Notes: generated by a model from the sequence alone, not told the origin. 64,000 nt of DNA from Aquisphaera giovannonii (GCF_008087625.1 NZ_CP042997.1:1550001-1614000); one strand, 5' to 3'; counted from the stretch's first letter, positions 1 to 8,790 are shown. Translations and numbers: made by a program.

Positions 1-60
1 GAGGCTATTGGGGGCCCTGATCAGCCAGCTCCTGGCACCACCCCGGAATCCATCTTGAGC
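1..60. other. window edge, 3' flank of the BlaI-type gene
   Basis: BlaI/MecI repressors are usually followed by an M56-type membrane peptidase gene. The only ATG on the minus strand here (51-53) opens a frame that stops after ten codons, so no start of a partner gene can be supported before the window ends. Confidence 0.4.
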
Positions 61-465
61 CTAATTCGTTTCCCCCGCACGCTTCCTTCGCCGCTCGCGG
101 AGCACGGTGGAGAGCTCGTCGATCTCCGCCGCGGAGAGCGGCTGCGAGCGCACGAGGTTCATCGCCAGCGAGGCCGCGGAGCCGCCGCAGAGCGCCTCGG
201 CCAGCCCTTGGAGGCGGCGGGCGATGAACGCCTCGCGATCGGCGGTCGCGGCGAAGACGAGGACCCCCTCGCGACGCTCCTTGCGGACGAAGCCCTTGTG
301 CTCCAGCCGCTCCAGGAGCTTCTGGACGGTCGCGTAGTGCGCCTCGCCGCCGCCGGGATAGAGCACGTCGGCCACCTGCCGTCGCGTCGCCTCCCCGCGG
401 TCCCAGAGCACCCGGAGCATCGCCAGCTCCGTGTCCGTCACGTCCTCTCCGGCTCGCCGCGCCAT
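61..465 (-). CDS. BlaI/MecI/CopY-family transcriptional repressor
   Basis: A 134-residue DNA-binding repressor, the usual length for the BlaI/MecI/CopY family. The N-terminal half (about residues 10-75) shows the family winged helix: TDTELAMLRVLW, then ATRRQVADVL, then HYATVQKLLERLEHKGFV. The C-terminal half would be the dimerisation helices. Family members sit on their own promoter and are released when a partner sensor protease cleaves them; that partner would lie beyond position 1. The start at 465 was chosen because the family sequence begins there and a promoter plus inverted repeat lie just upstream (477-524). The frame stays open for another 1.2 kb upstream, but that extension is low-complexity Arg/Pro/Gly read antisense to the next gene and was left out. 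Confidence 0.88.
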   Translation of the reverse strand: MARRAGEDVTDTELAMLRVLWDRGEATRRQVADVLYPGGGEAHYATVQKLLERLEHKGFVRKERREGVLVFAATADREAFIARRLQGLAEALCGGSAASLAMNLVRSQPLSAAEIDELSTVLRERRRKRAGETN

Positions 466-476
466 CGGGTCCTCCA

Positions 477-524
477 AGGCAAACTGACTAGGGTGATGGT
501 AAGGCGGTTTGCCTAGGGAGTCAA
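477..524 (-). promoter_or_regulatory. promoter with inverted-repeat operator for the BlaI-type gene
   Basis: On the minus strand a TTGACT -35 box (519-524) and a TACCAT -10 box (496-501) are separated by 17 bp, about 30 bp upstream of the repressor start codon. A perfect 8-bp inverted repeat (AGGCAAAC at 477-484, GTTTGCCT at 507-514) brackets the -10 box, and CTAGGG occurs twice (488-493, 513-518). This fits an autoregulatory operator, but which repeat the protein binds is inference. Confidence 0.5.
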
Positions 525-537
525 GGGGATGCCTCCC

Positions 538-567
538 TTTACGGCCGTTCGGGCGATGGGCGACAAT
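538..567 (+). promoter_or_regulatory. possible promoter of the TIM-barrel gene
   Basis: TTTACG (538-543) and GACAAT (562-567) with 18 bp between them lie 58 bp upstream of the start codon at 625. Each box matches four of six consensus positions, so this is a weak prediction. Confidence 0.3.
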
Positions 568-624
568 CGGCGGTTGGTGACCCGCTTTCGGGGATGACTT
601 CGGGGCAGGAGGAGCTCGTCCGTC

Positions 625-1410
625 ATGATCCGCCATCCGCTGGGGCTGAGGCTGAATCCGGACCGATCGATCCGCGACCAGATCCAAGAGGCGGCGAGGC
701 TCGGGGCCAGGGGCGTGGTGCTGGACGCGATCGGGGACCTCGCGCCGCAGCGGCTGGGGGAGACGGGGCGCCGGGAGCTGGGATATCTCTTCCGGACGCT
801 GGAGCTGTCGCTGGTCGCGGTCTCGCTGCCGACCCGGCGGGCGTTCGACACGATCGACCAGCTCGAGGACCGGCTGCGGCGGGCGGACTCGGCGTTCGCG
901 ATGGCGTACGAGCTGGGGACCAACCTGGTCCTCGCCCGGGTCGGCCCGGTGCCGCCGGCCGACGAGCCCGCGCGCCGGGAGGCGTTCGACAACGCGGTCG
1001 GCTCCCTCGGCAGGGCCGCGGACCACCGGGGCGTCCGCCTGGCGATCGAGACCGAGGCGGAGCCCGGTAAGCGGCTGAAGGACTTCCTGGAGGCGCTCGA
1101 CCTCGTCGGCCTGGCGGCGAGCGTGGACCCGGCGAACCTGCTCCGGGCCGGGATCGACCCGGCGACGGCCGTCGCGGAACTCGGCTCGTGGGTCGCCCAC
1201 GCGTACGCCGGCGGCTCGTCGCCGGCCACCTCGGCGCTGGCCCACCCGCGGGGCTTCGGCTCGTCCGCGTCCGCGATCGACTGGGAGTCGTACCTCGGAT
1301 CCCTCGAGGAGGTCGGCTACCGCGGGTTCCTCACCATCTGGCCGGACCCGGCCGCGGACGCGCGCACGGCCTTCAACGCCATCTCCGGGCGGCTCAAGCA
1401 GGTCTCGTGA
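625..1410 (+). CDS. sugar phosphate isomerase/epimerase-like TIM-barrel protein
   Basis: A 261-residue protein of the xylose isomerase-like TIM-barrel (AP endonuclease 2) superfamily, which covers isomerases, epimerases and many uncharacterised metal enzymes. The family pattern is visible: an N-terminal strand with GLRLNP, LGARGVVLDA at the second strand, an acidic residue in the LAIETEAEPG strand near 150, VDPANLL near 180 and HAYAGG near 195. There is no signal peptide, so it is probably cytosolic. The ATG at 625 has a GAGGAG ribosome-binding site 8-14 bases upstream. The substrate cannot be deduced, and the metal ligands are less clear than in typical members. Confidence 0.7.
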   Translation: MIRHPLGLRLNPDRSIRDQIQEAARLGARGVVLDAIGDLAPQRLGETGRRELGYLFRTLELSLVAVSLPTRRAFDTIDQLEDRLRRADSAFAMAYELGTNLVLARVGPVPPADEPARREAFDNAVGSLGRAADHRGVRLAIETEAEPGKRLKDFLEALDLVGLAASVDPANLLRAGIDPATAVAELGSWVAHAYAGGSSPATSALAHPRGFGSSASAIDWESYLGSLEEVGYRGFLTIWPDPAADARTAFNAISGRLKQVS

Positions 1411-1676
1411 GCGATCGCGCGGGCGGCCTTTCTGCGAATTCCTCATCCCGGCGTGAAATCGGCGCGGGGCTTGCGCTGACCATCCCGGTTGGATCATGGG
1501 AGAAACCGCGCTCATCCAACGGAGCCCCCGCCATGACCGCCGCGTCGGTCGTCGAATTTGCTTATTCCCATGCACATGTAGGACCGGCTCGTCTTTGGGG
1601 GCGGCCCCCGTCCCCCCTCGCAAACGATGACCGTGCAGCCCTTCGCCCCGGCTCGCCCAACATGACGCGGCGCTCC

Positions 1677-1704
1677 GGTGCGTCCGCGCTCCGCTCGACG
1701 CACC
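1677..1704. repeat. short perfect inverted repeat
   Basis: GGTGCGTC (1677-1684) and GACGCACC (1697-1704) are perfect 8-bp arms around a 12-base loop. It lies inside a non-coding stretch and could be a solitary REP-like hairpin. Confidence 0.4.
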
Positions 1705-1934
1705 ATACGATAGCCGGCGCGCGAGGATTGAGCGGGACTCGACCATCATAGCGGCCAGAAATGTCGGCGGAAGTTGTTTGGTGGTAGGGGCAAGCGTTCT
1801 TGAGTGTCGGTGCGGCCCGGCGACGATCTAAGCCAATTGGGGCGAGCAGTTCGACGGCTTTCCGGTGAAGCGGCGAGGCGACGCGGATCGGGAATCCGGG
1901 GACAGGCGTCTCCAACCGTACACTGGTGCTGCCG

Positions 1935-1940
1935 TATAAT
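1935..1940 (+). promoter_or_regulatory. -10 element upstream of recQ
   Basis: A perfect TATAAT preceded by CCG lies 37 bases upstream of the recQ start codon. No good -35 box stands at the normal distance. The same CGTATAAT string occurs upstream of the gene at 12875. Confidence 0.45.
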
Positions 1941-1976
1941 GGGACCTCCGGATCACCAAAGTGGGGGCGTGGGCTC

Positions 1977-4900
1977 ATGAGCGTGGCGGGGCCGGGGTAC
2001 GACCTGGAGAAGACGCTCCGCGAGCAGTTCGGGCTGGCGGAGTTCCGGCCTGGCCAGCGCGAGGCGATCGAGCCGGTGCTCGGCGGGCGGGACGTGCTCT
2101 GCGTCATGCCGACCGGCGGCGGCAAGAGCCTCTGTTACCAGTTGCCGGCGCAGGTCCTGCCGGGGGTGACCCTGGTGGTCAGCCCCCTGATCGCGCTCAT
2201 GAAGGACCAGGTCGATGCCCTCAACGCGCGGGGGCTGAGCGCGACGCTCATCAACAGCACGCTCGACCTGGCCGAGCAGCGGGCCCGGCTGCTGGAGGTG
2301 GAGGCCGGCCTGCACCGGATCATCTACGTCGCGCCGGAGCGGTTCCGCAGCGGCCGGTTCGTGAGCCTGATGGCGAGGCTCCGGCCGAGCCTCCTGGCGA
2401 TCGACGAGGCCCACTGCATCAGCCAGTGGGGGCACGACTTCCGCCCGGACTACGCGCGCCTCGGCCTGGCGAGGAAGCAGCTCGGCTCGCCCCCCTGCAT
2501 CGCCCTGACGGCGACGGCGACCGACGCCGTCCGCCGGGACATCGCCGACCAGCTCGAGCTCCGCGACCCGGAGCTGATCATTACGGGCTTCGACCGGCCG
2601 AACCTGAAGTACTCGGTCGTGGAGGCCGGCAAGGACGAGGCGAAGCTCCAGGAGCTGGCCCGGGCGCTCGACCGCAACCCGGGCCCGGCGGTCGTCTACG
2701 CGTCGAGCCGCGTCCGCTGCGAGATGGTCGCGGCGTTCCTCGGCTCGGAGCTGAGGCGGGAGACGGTCGTCTACCACGCCGGCCTCACCCGCGAGCAGCG
2801 GAACGAGGCCCAGGAGCGGTTCATGGGCGGGCGGGCGGACGTCGTCGTCGCCACGAACGCCTTCGGCATGGGCGTGGACAAGCGGGACATCCGCGCGGTG
2901 GTCCACTTCAACCTGCCGGGGACGCTGGAGGCCTACTACCAGGAGGCCGGCCGCGCCGGCCGCGACGGCCAGCCCGGCGCCTGCGTGCTGATCTACTCGT
3001 ACGGCGACCGCTTCCTCCAGGAGATGTTCATCGACAACGAGTACCCGCCCCGCGGGGCGGTGCACCAGGTCTACGAGTTCCTCCGCCGCCGCGACGACGA
3101 CCCCATCCAGCTGACCCACGCCGAGATCAAGGAAGAGGCCCGCCTGGACATGAACGAGTCGGCCATCGGCTCGGTCCTGAAGATCCTGGACAACGCCGGG
3201 GCGATCGAGAAGTTCCTTCCGCGCGAGAACCAGGCGATCGTCCGGATCAACGTGGAGCCCGACGACCTGGGCGTGGCGCCCAGCCTCGTCGATCGCCTCA
3301 GCCCGCAGGCCCACGTCCAGCAGATCGTCCTCCGGGGCCTGGAGGGCCTGGTCCGCGGCCGCGTCGGCGAGCCGGTCTACTTCCGCCCCGACGAGCTGGC
3401 CGAGGCCCTGGGCCTGGACCGCCCGGCGCTCGGCCGGGCGATCAAGTCGCTCGTCGCGGAGCTGCCGATCGACTACGTCCCGCCGTTCCGCGGCAACGCC
3501 ATCCGGGTCGTCGACCGGGCCAAGCGGCCGCGCGACCTGAAGATCGACTTCTCCGAGCTGGAGAAGCGGAAGGAGCACGAGTACGCCAAGCTCGAGCGGA
3601 TGATCGAGTACTCGCGGACCCGCCAGTGCCGCCGGGCGTACATCCTCCGCTACTTCGGCGAGAAGGCGGCCCTCGCCAGCGCCGGCGAGTGCGGGGGCTG
3701 CGACAACTGCCGCCCCGGCGACGCGTCCGGCCCTTCGGCCTTCGGCGTGGCGTCGAGCACCATGCCGATCGACACGCCGGGTGGCCGGGATCTGCTGCTG
3801 AAGATCCTCTCCGGCGTGGCCCGCGCGAAGGGCCGGTTCGGCAAGCAGGCCGTGGCGATGATGCTCACCGGCTCGGACTCCGAGAAGATGGCCAAGTCCC
3901 GCCTCGACCAGCTCAGCACCTTCGGCATCCTCCGCGACAGCGGCCTGAGGCAGAAGGAGGTCGCGGACGTCCTCGACGCCCTGGCCAAGGCTCGTCTGGT
4001 CGAGTCGCAGGAGGTCGATCGCTTCAAGCCGGTGATCACGCTCACGGAGGCCGGCTGGGAGTACCTCAAGAACGCCGAGGCCCCGGCCCCCTGCCTCGAC
4101 CTGCCGGACTTCCTGGTCTCCAAGCTGCGTCGGGGCGGGCCGGGCCGGTCGCGGGAGGCCCCGCACTCGCCCTCGCCCCGCGACGATGCGCCCGGCGCGG
4201 CCGCCCCCCGAGGTGCCCCCGCCCTCGAGGCCGCGGGTGATGACCCCGATGAGGCTTCACCGGCGGACGACCTGGCGCCCGACCCGCTCCGCGACCGCCT
4301 GCGGGCGCTGCGGACCGACTGGGCCCGCGAGCTCAAGCAACCCGCCTACTGCATCTTCACGAACGAGACGCTGGAGGCGATCGTCCGCGACCGCCCTGCG
4401 ACGCCGGCCGAGCTCGCGGGCGTCAAGGGGCTGGGCCGCGCCCGCGTGGAGCGGCACGGGACCGCGATCCTCGAGGCGATCGCGGCATACCCCCGCGACG
4501 GGGCGGCGGCGCGGTCGGCCGCATCGCCGCCGGGGGCCGTGTCACGCGAACTGGGCAGTGTGAGCGAGCCGACTCCCGCGAAGTCGCCCGCCGGCCCCAG
4601 CTCGCCCGCTCGCCGGGCCGAGCCGGCTCCCACGGGGAATACCGCCGGCGGAGCCCCGCCCGCTCGCCGGGCGGAGCCGGCTCCCGCGGGGAACGAGCCG
4701 GCGCCGGCGGGGAGCCGCGTCGGCTCGCACGTCGCGACGGAGGAATGGACCCATCGCCTGATCGCGAAGGGCTTCAGCGTCGCGGAGGCCGCGGCGATCC
4801 GCGGCCTGGACGTGGCCGCGGTCGTCCGGCATCTGACGTGGATGGTGCGACGGGGTCAGTCCATCGACCCTTCCTCGCTCGCGGAGGCCGAGGCCCTGGC

Positions 4901-5009
4901 GGCCTGGGAGGAGTGGCGAGCCTCGCGAGGCGATGACGCCCCGCCGCCGGGCGACGACCTGCCGCCGGGCCTCTGGTCGCTCTACCTGCTCTGCCGCCCG
5001 AAGGCGTGA
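1977..5009 (+). CDS. recQ: ATP-dependent DNA helicase RecQ with extended C-terminus
   Basis: A 1010-residue RecQ helicase, which unwinds DNA 3' to 5' in recombination and fork repair. Visible in order: Walker A TGGGKS (46-51), DEAH (143-146) followed by the RecQ aromatic loop WGHDFRPDY, helicase C domain with AGRAGRDG, zinc-binding cysteines C551, C572, C575 and C578, a winged-helix region, an HRDC domain (about 785-840), a Pro/Ala-rich linker and a C-terminal helix-turn-helix-like segment (about 923-970, GFSVAEAAAIRGLD). E. coli RecQ has about 610 residues, so the tail is long, although HTH tails occur in some RecQ proteins. The linker contains an 18-residue tandem duplication. The ATG at 1977 is the first that fits the family N-terminus and follows a TATAAT. 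Confidence 0.95.
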   Translation: MSVAGPGYDLEKTLREQFGLAEFRPGQREAIEPVLGGRDVLCVMPTGGGKSLCYQLPAQVLPGVTLVVSPLIALMKDQVDALNARGLSATLINSTLDLAEQRARLLEVEAGLHRIIYVAPERFRSGRFVSLMARLRPSLLAIDEAHCISQWGHDFRPDYARLGLARKQLGSPPCIALTATATDAVRRDIADQLELRDPELIITGFDRPNLKYSVVEAGKDEAKLQELARALDRNPGPAVVYASSRVRCEMVAAFLGSELRRETVVYHAGLTREQRNEAQERFMGGRADVVVATNAFGMGVDKRDIRAVVHFNLPGTLEAYYQEAGRAGRDGQPGACVLIYSYGDRFLQEMFIDNEYPPRGAVHQVYEFLRRRDDDPIQLTHAEIKEEARLDMNESAIGSVLKILDNAGAIEKFLPRENQAIVRINVEPDDLGVAPSLVDRLSPQAHVQQIVLRGLEGLVRGRVGEPVYFRPDELAEALGLDRPALGRAIKSLVAELPIDYVPPFRGNAIRVVDRAKRPRDLKIDFSELEKRKEHEYAKLERMIEYSRTRQCRRAYILRYFGEKAALASAGECGGCDNCRPGDASGPSAFGVASSTMPIDTPGGRDLLLKILSGVARAKGRFGKQAVAMMLTGSDSEKMAKSRLDQLSTFGILRDSGLRQKEVADVLDALAKARLVESQEVDRFKPVITLTEAGWEYLKNAEAPAPCLDLPDFLVSKLRRGGPGRSREAPHSPSPRDDAPGAAAPRGAPALEAAGDDPDEASPADDLAPDPLRDRLRALRTDWARELKQPAYCIFTNETLEAIVRDRPATPAELAGVKGLGRARVERHGTAILEAIAAYPRDGAAARSAASPPGAVSRELGSVSEPTPAKSPAGPSSPARRAEPAPTGNTAGGAPPARRAEPAPAGNEPAPAGSRVGSHVATEEWTHRLIAKGFSVAEAAAIRGLDVAAVVRHLTWMVRRGQSIDPSSLAEAEALAAWEEWRASRGDDAPPPGDDLPPGLWSLYLLCRPKA
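4605..4694 (+). repeat. 54-bp imperfect tandem duplication inside recQ
   Basis: A unit beginning CCCGCTCGCCGGGC at 4605 recurs at 4659, giving two 18-residue copies beginning PARRAEPAP. The unit contains the palindrome GAGCCGGCTC. It lies in the disordered linker between the HRDC domain and the C-terminal helix-turn-helix segment. Confidence 0.65.
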
Positions 5010-5033
5010 CCCACGTCGACCGGGAGGCGAACA

Positions 5034-5067
5034 GGCCCCGACCGTCCGCGAAGGGAGGGCCGGGGCC
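5034..5067. terminator. possible hairpin terminator between convergent genes
   Basis: GGCCCCG (5034-5040) and CGGGGCC (5061-5067) are perfect 7-bp arms around a 20-base loop, between recQ and the convergent EF-hand gene. No T-run follows on either strand. Confidence 0.25.
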
Positions 5068-5097
5068 GGCATCGAATCGGGGGCGTGGGGACGGGGT

Positions 5098-6048
5098 TCA
5101 GCTCTTGGGCGCGGTCTTGCGGGCCTTCGCCTGCCTGGCCTGCTTCAGGTCCTCCTTGTCGAGGTACCCGTCATGGTTCGCGTCCAGGCGGTCGAACGCC
5201 TTGGGGCGGCCGTCGAATTCACTCCGGCTGATGCGGCCGTCGCCGTCCTTGTCCATCGCCTTGAATTTCTCGCGGACCGCCTCGCGGAGCTTGCCCGGCT
5301 TGGCCCCGCCCTTCGCGGCGACCGAGTCGGGAGCCGAGGGCTTCGCCGCGTCGTCGGCCTTGCCATCGGACCTGGCGGCCTTCTCCTCGGCCTTCTCCGC
5401 AACCTTCGCGTCGGCCTTCGCGTCCGGCTTCATGTCGGCAGCGACCTCGGGCTCCGGCTTGGCGGCCGGCTTCGACTTCGCGGCCTTCTTCGCGGCCTTG
5501 GCGTCCGCCTTCTTCGCGGCCTTGGCCTCCGCCTTCTTCCCCTCCTTCGGCTGGTCGGGGTTCATCCAGGGGATCTCGGAGCGATCGAGCAGGCCGTCGT
5601 GGTTTTTATCCAGCTTTTTGAACTGGGCCTCGGCCTGCGAGTATTCCGCGAGGTCGAGCTTGCCGTCGCCGTTCTTGTCGAGCTTCTGCAAGCGGGCCTC
5701 GCGCTCGGCGAGCGTGGCGACCTTGCTGAGGCGGACCTTGCTGACGAGGGCCTTGTACTCCTCGGGCTGGAGCTTCTCGTCGTGATTCGCGTCCGCGTAC
5801 TTCAGGAGCGAGTCGAAGGCCTTCCGGCCGCTCTCCGGGACCTCCTGGCGCTCGATCACCTTGTCGGAGTTCGCGTCCAGGTCGCGGAAGAGCTCGGCGA
5901 GCGGCTGCGCGGCCTGGGCCTTCTTCGCCTTCTTCGCGGAAGGCTTCGCGTCGTCGGCCGCGGCGGGATGTGCGATCACGGCCATCGCGAGTGCGGCCAG
6001 GGCCAGGACCGCGAGGCGTAGGGCATTGGTTGGTGCGGGAGACGTCAT
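5098..6048 (-). CDS. exported EF-hand protein with six calcium loops
   Basis: A 316-residue protein with a signal peptide (residues about 9-32, cleavage probably after HPAAA) and six EF-hand loops at 58-69, 86-97, 124-135, 147-158, 266-277 and 289-300. Most follow DxNxDG; the last ends in Asp instead of Glu. Between loops four and five is a Lys/Ala-rich stretch (about 170-240) that is probably extended and strongly basic. Exported EF-hand proteins of this type are common in planctomycetes and are presumed calcium-binding; no enzymatic domain is seen. The start at 6048 was taken instead of an in-frame ATG 81 bases upstream because it places the signal peptide near the N-terminus. Confidence 0.85.
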   Translation of the reverse strand: MTSPAPTNALRLAVLALAALAMAVIAHPAAADDAKPSAKKAKKAQAAQPLAELFRDLDANSDKVIERQEVPESGRKAFDSLLKYADANHDEKLQPEEYKALVSKVRLSKVATLAEREARLQKLDKNGDGKLDLAEYSQAEAQFKKLDKNHDGLLDRSEIPWMNPDQPKEGKKAEAKAAKKADAKAAKKAAKSKPAAKPEPEVAADMKPDAKADAKVAEKAEEKAARSDGKADDAAKPSAPDSVAAKGGAKPGKLREAVREKFKAMDKDGDGRISRSEFDGRPKAFDRLDANHDGYLDKEDLKQARQAKARKTAPKS

Positions 6049-6177
6049 GGGGGAAGCCTCGGTGGGGAATGGGAAGGTTCGCGAGGTTGTCGCCTCGGGC
6101 GGCGTCGCGGAGGACGCCACTCTGCACATTCAACACCGGAGCTCGACGAGGGTTTCGCCACCCGGCCCGGGGGATGA

Positions 6178-6206
6178 TTGCGATTCTCGCTCGAAGGCTT
6201 TATGCT
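6178..6206 (+). promoter_or_regulatory. promoter of the lipocalin-like gene
   Basis: TTGCGA (6178-6183) and TATGCT (6201-6206) are separated by exactly 17 bp. Transcription would start about 50 bases before the start codon at 6264. Confidence 0.45.
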
Positions 6207-6263
6207 CCGCACCCGGGAGCCGTGATCCACACATCGAACCTATGCTTCTGCGAGGATGCCACC

Positions 6264-6767
6264 ATGCCGATTCTCTCCGGGCGATTCCGCGCGAACGCCC
6301 CGGTACGGGCCCTGGTCGCGGCCGTCCTGATGCTCGAATGCGCGGCGGCCGGGGCCCAGGCTACGAAGAAGGCGCAAGCCTCCGTCAGGAGGGAGTCGCC
6401 CGCCTCGCCGGCGAGCCAGCTCGAGGGGGCGTGGAAGATGGTGAAGTCGCGCAATCCCGCGACCGGCCAGCTCCTCGACATCCCCGGCGAGATCGAGATT
6501 ACGAAGCTGATCACCGGTGGCCGATATGCCTGGATCGCGGCGCGCAATGGCCAGGCCGTCGGCGGCATGGGGGGGACCTGTGCCGTAACGGCCAACGGGT
6601 ACACCGAGACGGTCACCTACGCCCTCGGGCAGAACGACAAGGCCCTCGTCGGGACGTCGCAGAAGTTCACGTGGACCATCGAGGACGGCGTCTGGCACCA
6701 CAAGGGGACGCTCCGCCTCGGGAACCGGACGCAGGAGATCGACGAGTACTGGGAGCGGGTCCGCTAG
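6264..6767 (+). CDS. exported small protein, lipocalin-like
   Basis: A 167-residue protein with an N-terminal signal peptide (hydrophobic residues about 14-30, then AGAQA). The mature part opens with LEGAWKMVKSRNPATG and continues with alternating strands (ITGGRYAWI, GTCAVTANGYTETVTY, KFTWTIEDGVWHHKG), ending EIDEYWERVR. This is the pattern of the small lipocalin-like domains that test for GxW near the N-terminus; ligand and role are unknown. The ATG at 6264 was selected because it starts the signal peptide and lies behind a good promoter. The frame is open upstream, but that part is antisense to the EF-hand gene. Confidence 0.65.
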   Translation: MPILSGRFRANAPVRALVAAVLMLECAAAGAQATKKAQASVRRESPASPASQLEGAWKMVKSRNPATGQLLDIPGEIEITKLITGGRYAWIAARNGQAVGGMGGTCAVTANGYTETVTYALGQNDKALVGTSQKFTWTIEDGVWHHKGTLRLGNRTQEIDEYWERVR

Positions 6768-6808
6768 GGCGGTCGAGGGCGGCCCTCGCGAGGCCCGGGC
6801 GGGCCGGC

Positions 6809-8593
6809 TCAGGCGGAGAGGGGGGCGGCCGCGACCCGCCTCGCCGCCTCGGGGCCGGCGGCGTCGACGCTCACGTCCTTGAGCTCGAGCTGGATCTCGC
6901 GGCGGCCGTTCCACTCGTTGATGCTCGGGTGGAAGACGATGGAGCAGGCCGTGTTCGGCGTGAGCTCGCGGGCCCTCTCGGCCATCCCCCAGCCGATGGC
7001 CTTGAGCTGGTAGTTGCCCTGGAGGAGCCGGAGCTGGAGGTGGTTCTTCTGGCCGCCGACGACCCGCGGCTCGCCCATGACGCGGACCTGGCTGGCCAGC
7101 AGCAGCGGGCGGGGGTTGCCGACGCCGTGGGGCTCCAGCCGCTCGATGTCCTCCACCGTGGAGAGGGTCAGGCTGCTGAGCATGACCTCGGCGTCGATGG
7201 TGAGGCACTTCTCGAGCAGCTCGGGGGTGAGCACGCCCTTGCAGTGGCCGTCGAACCGCTCGGCGAAGGCGGGGAAGTGGTCCTCCTTCATCTTCAACCC
7301 GGCCGCCGCGGCGTGGCCGCCGAAGGCGAGCAGGCCCTCGGAGCATGCGGCGATGGCCTCGTAGAGGTTGAAGCCCGGGACCGACCTCGCGGAGCCCTGG
7401 CAGACCGTGTCGCCGAAGCCCACGACGATGGTGGGGCGGTGATAGATCTCGACCAGCCGGCTGGCCACGATGCCGATCACGCCGGGGTGCCACCCGCGCT
7501 TGCCGACGACGATCGCCCCGCGGCCCGTGGAGCCCCCCGCGGCCTTCACCATCTCCTGGGCCTCGTGGACGATCGACCGCTCGACCTCCTGCCGCTTCGC
7601 GTTCAGCTCGTTGAGCTCCGCCGCGATGACGCCGGCGAGGTCCGCGTCCTCCGTCGTGAGCATCTCGACGGCCCGCATCGCACGCTCCAGGCGGCCCGCG
7701 GCGTTGATCCGGGGAGCCAGGCCGAAGCCGACGTTGCCGGTGGAGAGCTTGGCCTTATCCAGGCATCCGGCCACGGCCATGAGGGCCTTGAGGCCCACCA
7801 TCGGCGCCGAGGAGATGCCGGCCAGCCCGTGGCGGACGAGGATGCGGTTCTCGTCCACGAGCGGGACGACGTCGGCCACGGTCGCCATCGCGACGAGGCC
7901 GAGCGACCGGACCAGGAAGTCACGCAGGTGGGGGGACGCCTTCTTGCCGTCGCCGAAGCTCTTGCAGATCTGCCAGGCGAGCTTGAACGCCACCGCCGCG
8001 CCGCAGAGGTCGCCGCACGGGTAGGCGCTGCCGGGCAGCCTGGGATGCACCAGGACGGCCGCCGCCGGCAGGTCGTGGCCGATCGTGTGGTGGTCGGTGA
8101 CGATCAGCTCCATGCCCAGCGCGGCGGCCTTCTCGGCCTCGGCCACCGCGGAGATCCCGCAGTCCACCGTGATCAGGAGCGGCCGGTGATAGGTGCGGGC
8201 GATCTTCTCCAGGGCCTCGCCGTTGACCCCGTACCCTTCCTCGACCCGGTGCGGGATGTAGTAATGAACCTCCCGGGCGCCGGCGAGGCGGAGGCACGCC
8301 CAGAGCACGCTCGTCCCGCAGACGCCGTCCACGTCGTAGTCGCCGTAGATGACGATCGGCCGGTCCTCGCGGATCGCCCGGACGACCCGCTCGGCGGCGT
8401 CCACCACGCCCGGGAGCGACTCGGGATCATTCAGGTCGCTGAGCTTCGCCTGCATGAACACGCCGGCGCGCCGGGGATCGTCGATGCCCCGATTGATGAG
8501 CAACTGGGCGACCAGCGGCGAGACCCGCGCGGCCCGGCTGAGGGCCTGGATCCGCGCGGAATCGAAGGGCTTCAGCCGCCATCGAGTCGCCAT
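6809..8593 (-). CDS. recJ: single-stranded-DNA-specific exonuclease RecJ
   Basis: A 594-residue RecJ, the 5'-to-3' single-strand exonuclease of recombination and mismatch repair and a member of the DHH phosphoesterase superfamily. The metal-binding motifs are intact: DYDVDG (85-90), VDCG (143-146) and TDHH (166-169), then the DHHA1 region with GWHPGVIGI and GGHAAAAGL, and a C-terminal OB-type region. Length is normal for the family. The gene follows the membrane kinase gene on the same strand after a 197-bp gap. An ATG at 8623 is an alternative start; 8593 was preferred because the extra ten residues do not resemble the family. Confidence 0.93.
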   Translation of the reverse strand: MATRWRLKPFDSARIQALSRAARVSPLVAQLLINRGIDDPRRAGVFMQAKLSDLNDPESLPGVVDAAERVVRAIREDRPIVIYGDYDVDGVCGTSVLWACLRLAGAREVHYYIPHRVEEGYGVNGEALEKIARTYHRPLLITVDCGISAVAEAEKAAALGMELIVTDHHTIGHDLPAAAVLVHPRLPGSAYPCGDLCGAAVAFKLAWQICKSFGDGKKASPHLRDFLVRSLGLVAMATVADVVPLVDENRILVRHGLAGISSAPMVGLKALMAVAGCLDKAKLSTGNVGFGLAPRINAAGRLERAMRAVEMLTTEDADLAGVIAAELNELNAKRQEVERSIVHEAQEMVKAAGGSTGRGAIVVGKRGWHPGVIGIVASRLVEIYHRPTIVVGFGDTVCQGSARSVPGFNLYEAIAACSEGLLAFGGHAAAAGLKMKEDHFPAFAERFDGHCKGVLTPELLEKCLTIDAEVMLSSLTLSTVEDIERLEPHGVGNPRPLLLASQVRVMGEPRVVGGQKNHLQLRLLQGNYQLKAIGWGMAERARELTPNTACSIVFHPSINEWNGRREIQLELKDVSVDAAGPEAARRVAAAPLSA

Positions 8594-8790
8594 CCCGCTC
8601 GGCCCTCGCGAGTCCGTCCGCATTGGCCGCCCCCTCGCCCGCGACGTTGCACGCGAGGTCACCGCCAGGTTCCGTATCCCACCATGATCACACCGGGAGC
8701 CTCCTCCGGCAAGCCGCGTGGCGGCCGGGCGGGGGAGCTGCTGATCTCCTGCGTCATCATCTTCGGCCCACTCGCCCCATCCGCGCCAGG

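Larger units (their letters stand above)
1411..1976. other. 566-bp intergenic region without a convincing gene
   Basis: No reading frame here has a ribosome-binding site, family resemblance or normal codon bias. It contains a short perfect palindrome at 1677-1704 and the recQ -10 element near its right end. No RNA gene was recognised. Confidence 0.5.

Noticed and set aside
1-60. M56-type sensor protease gene starting at the left edge.
   Set aside because: The only ATG on the minus strand leads to a stop after ten codons; a partner gene, if any, starts outside the window.
466-1749. Long minus-strand open frame extending the BlaI-type gene upstream.
   Set aside because: The extension is antisense to the TIM-barrel gene, Arg/Pro/Gly-rich and unlike the family; it is the usual open antisense frame of high-GC coding DNA.
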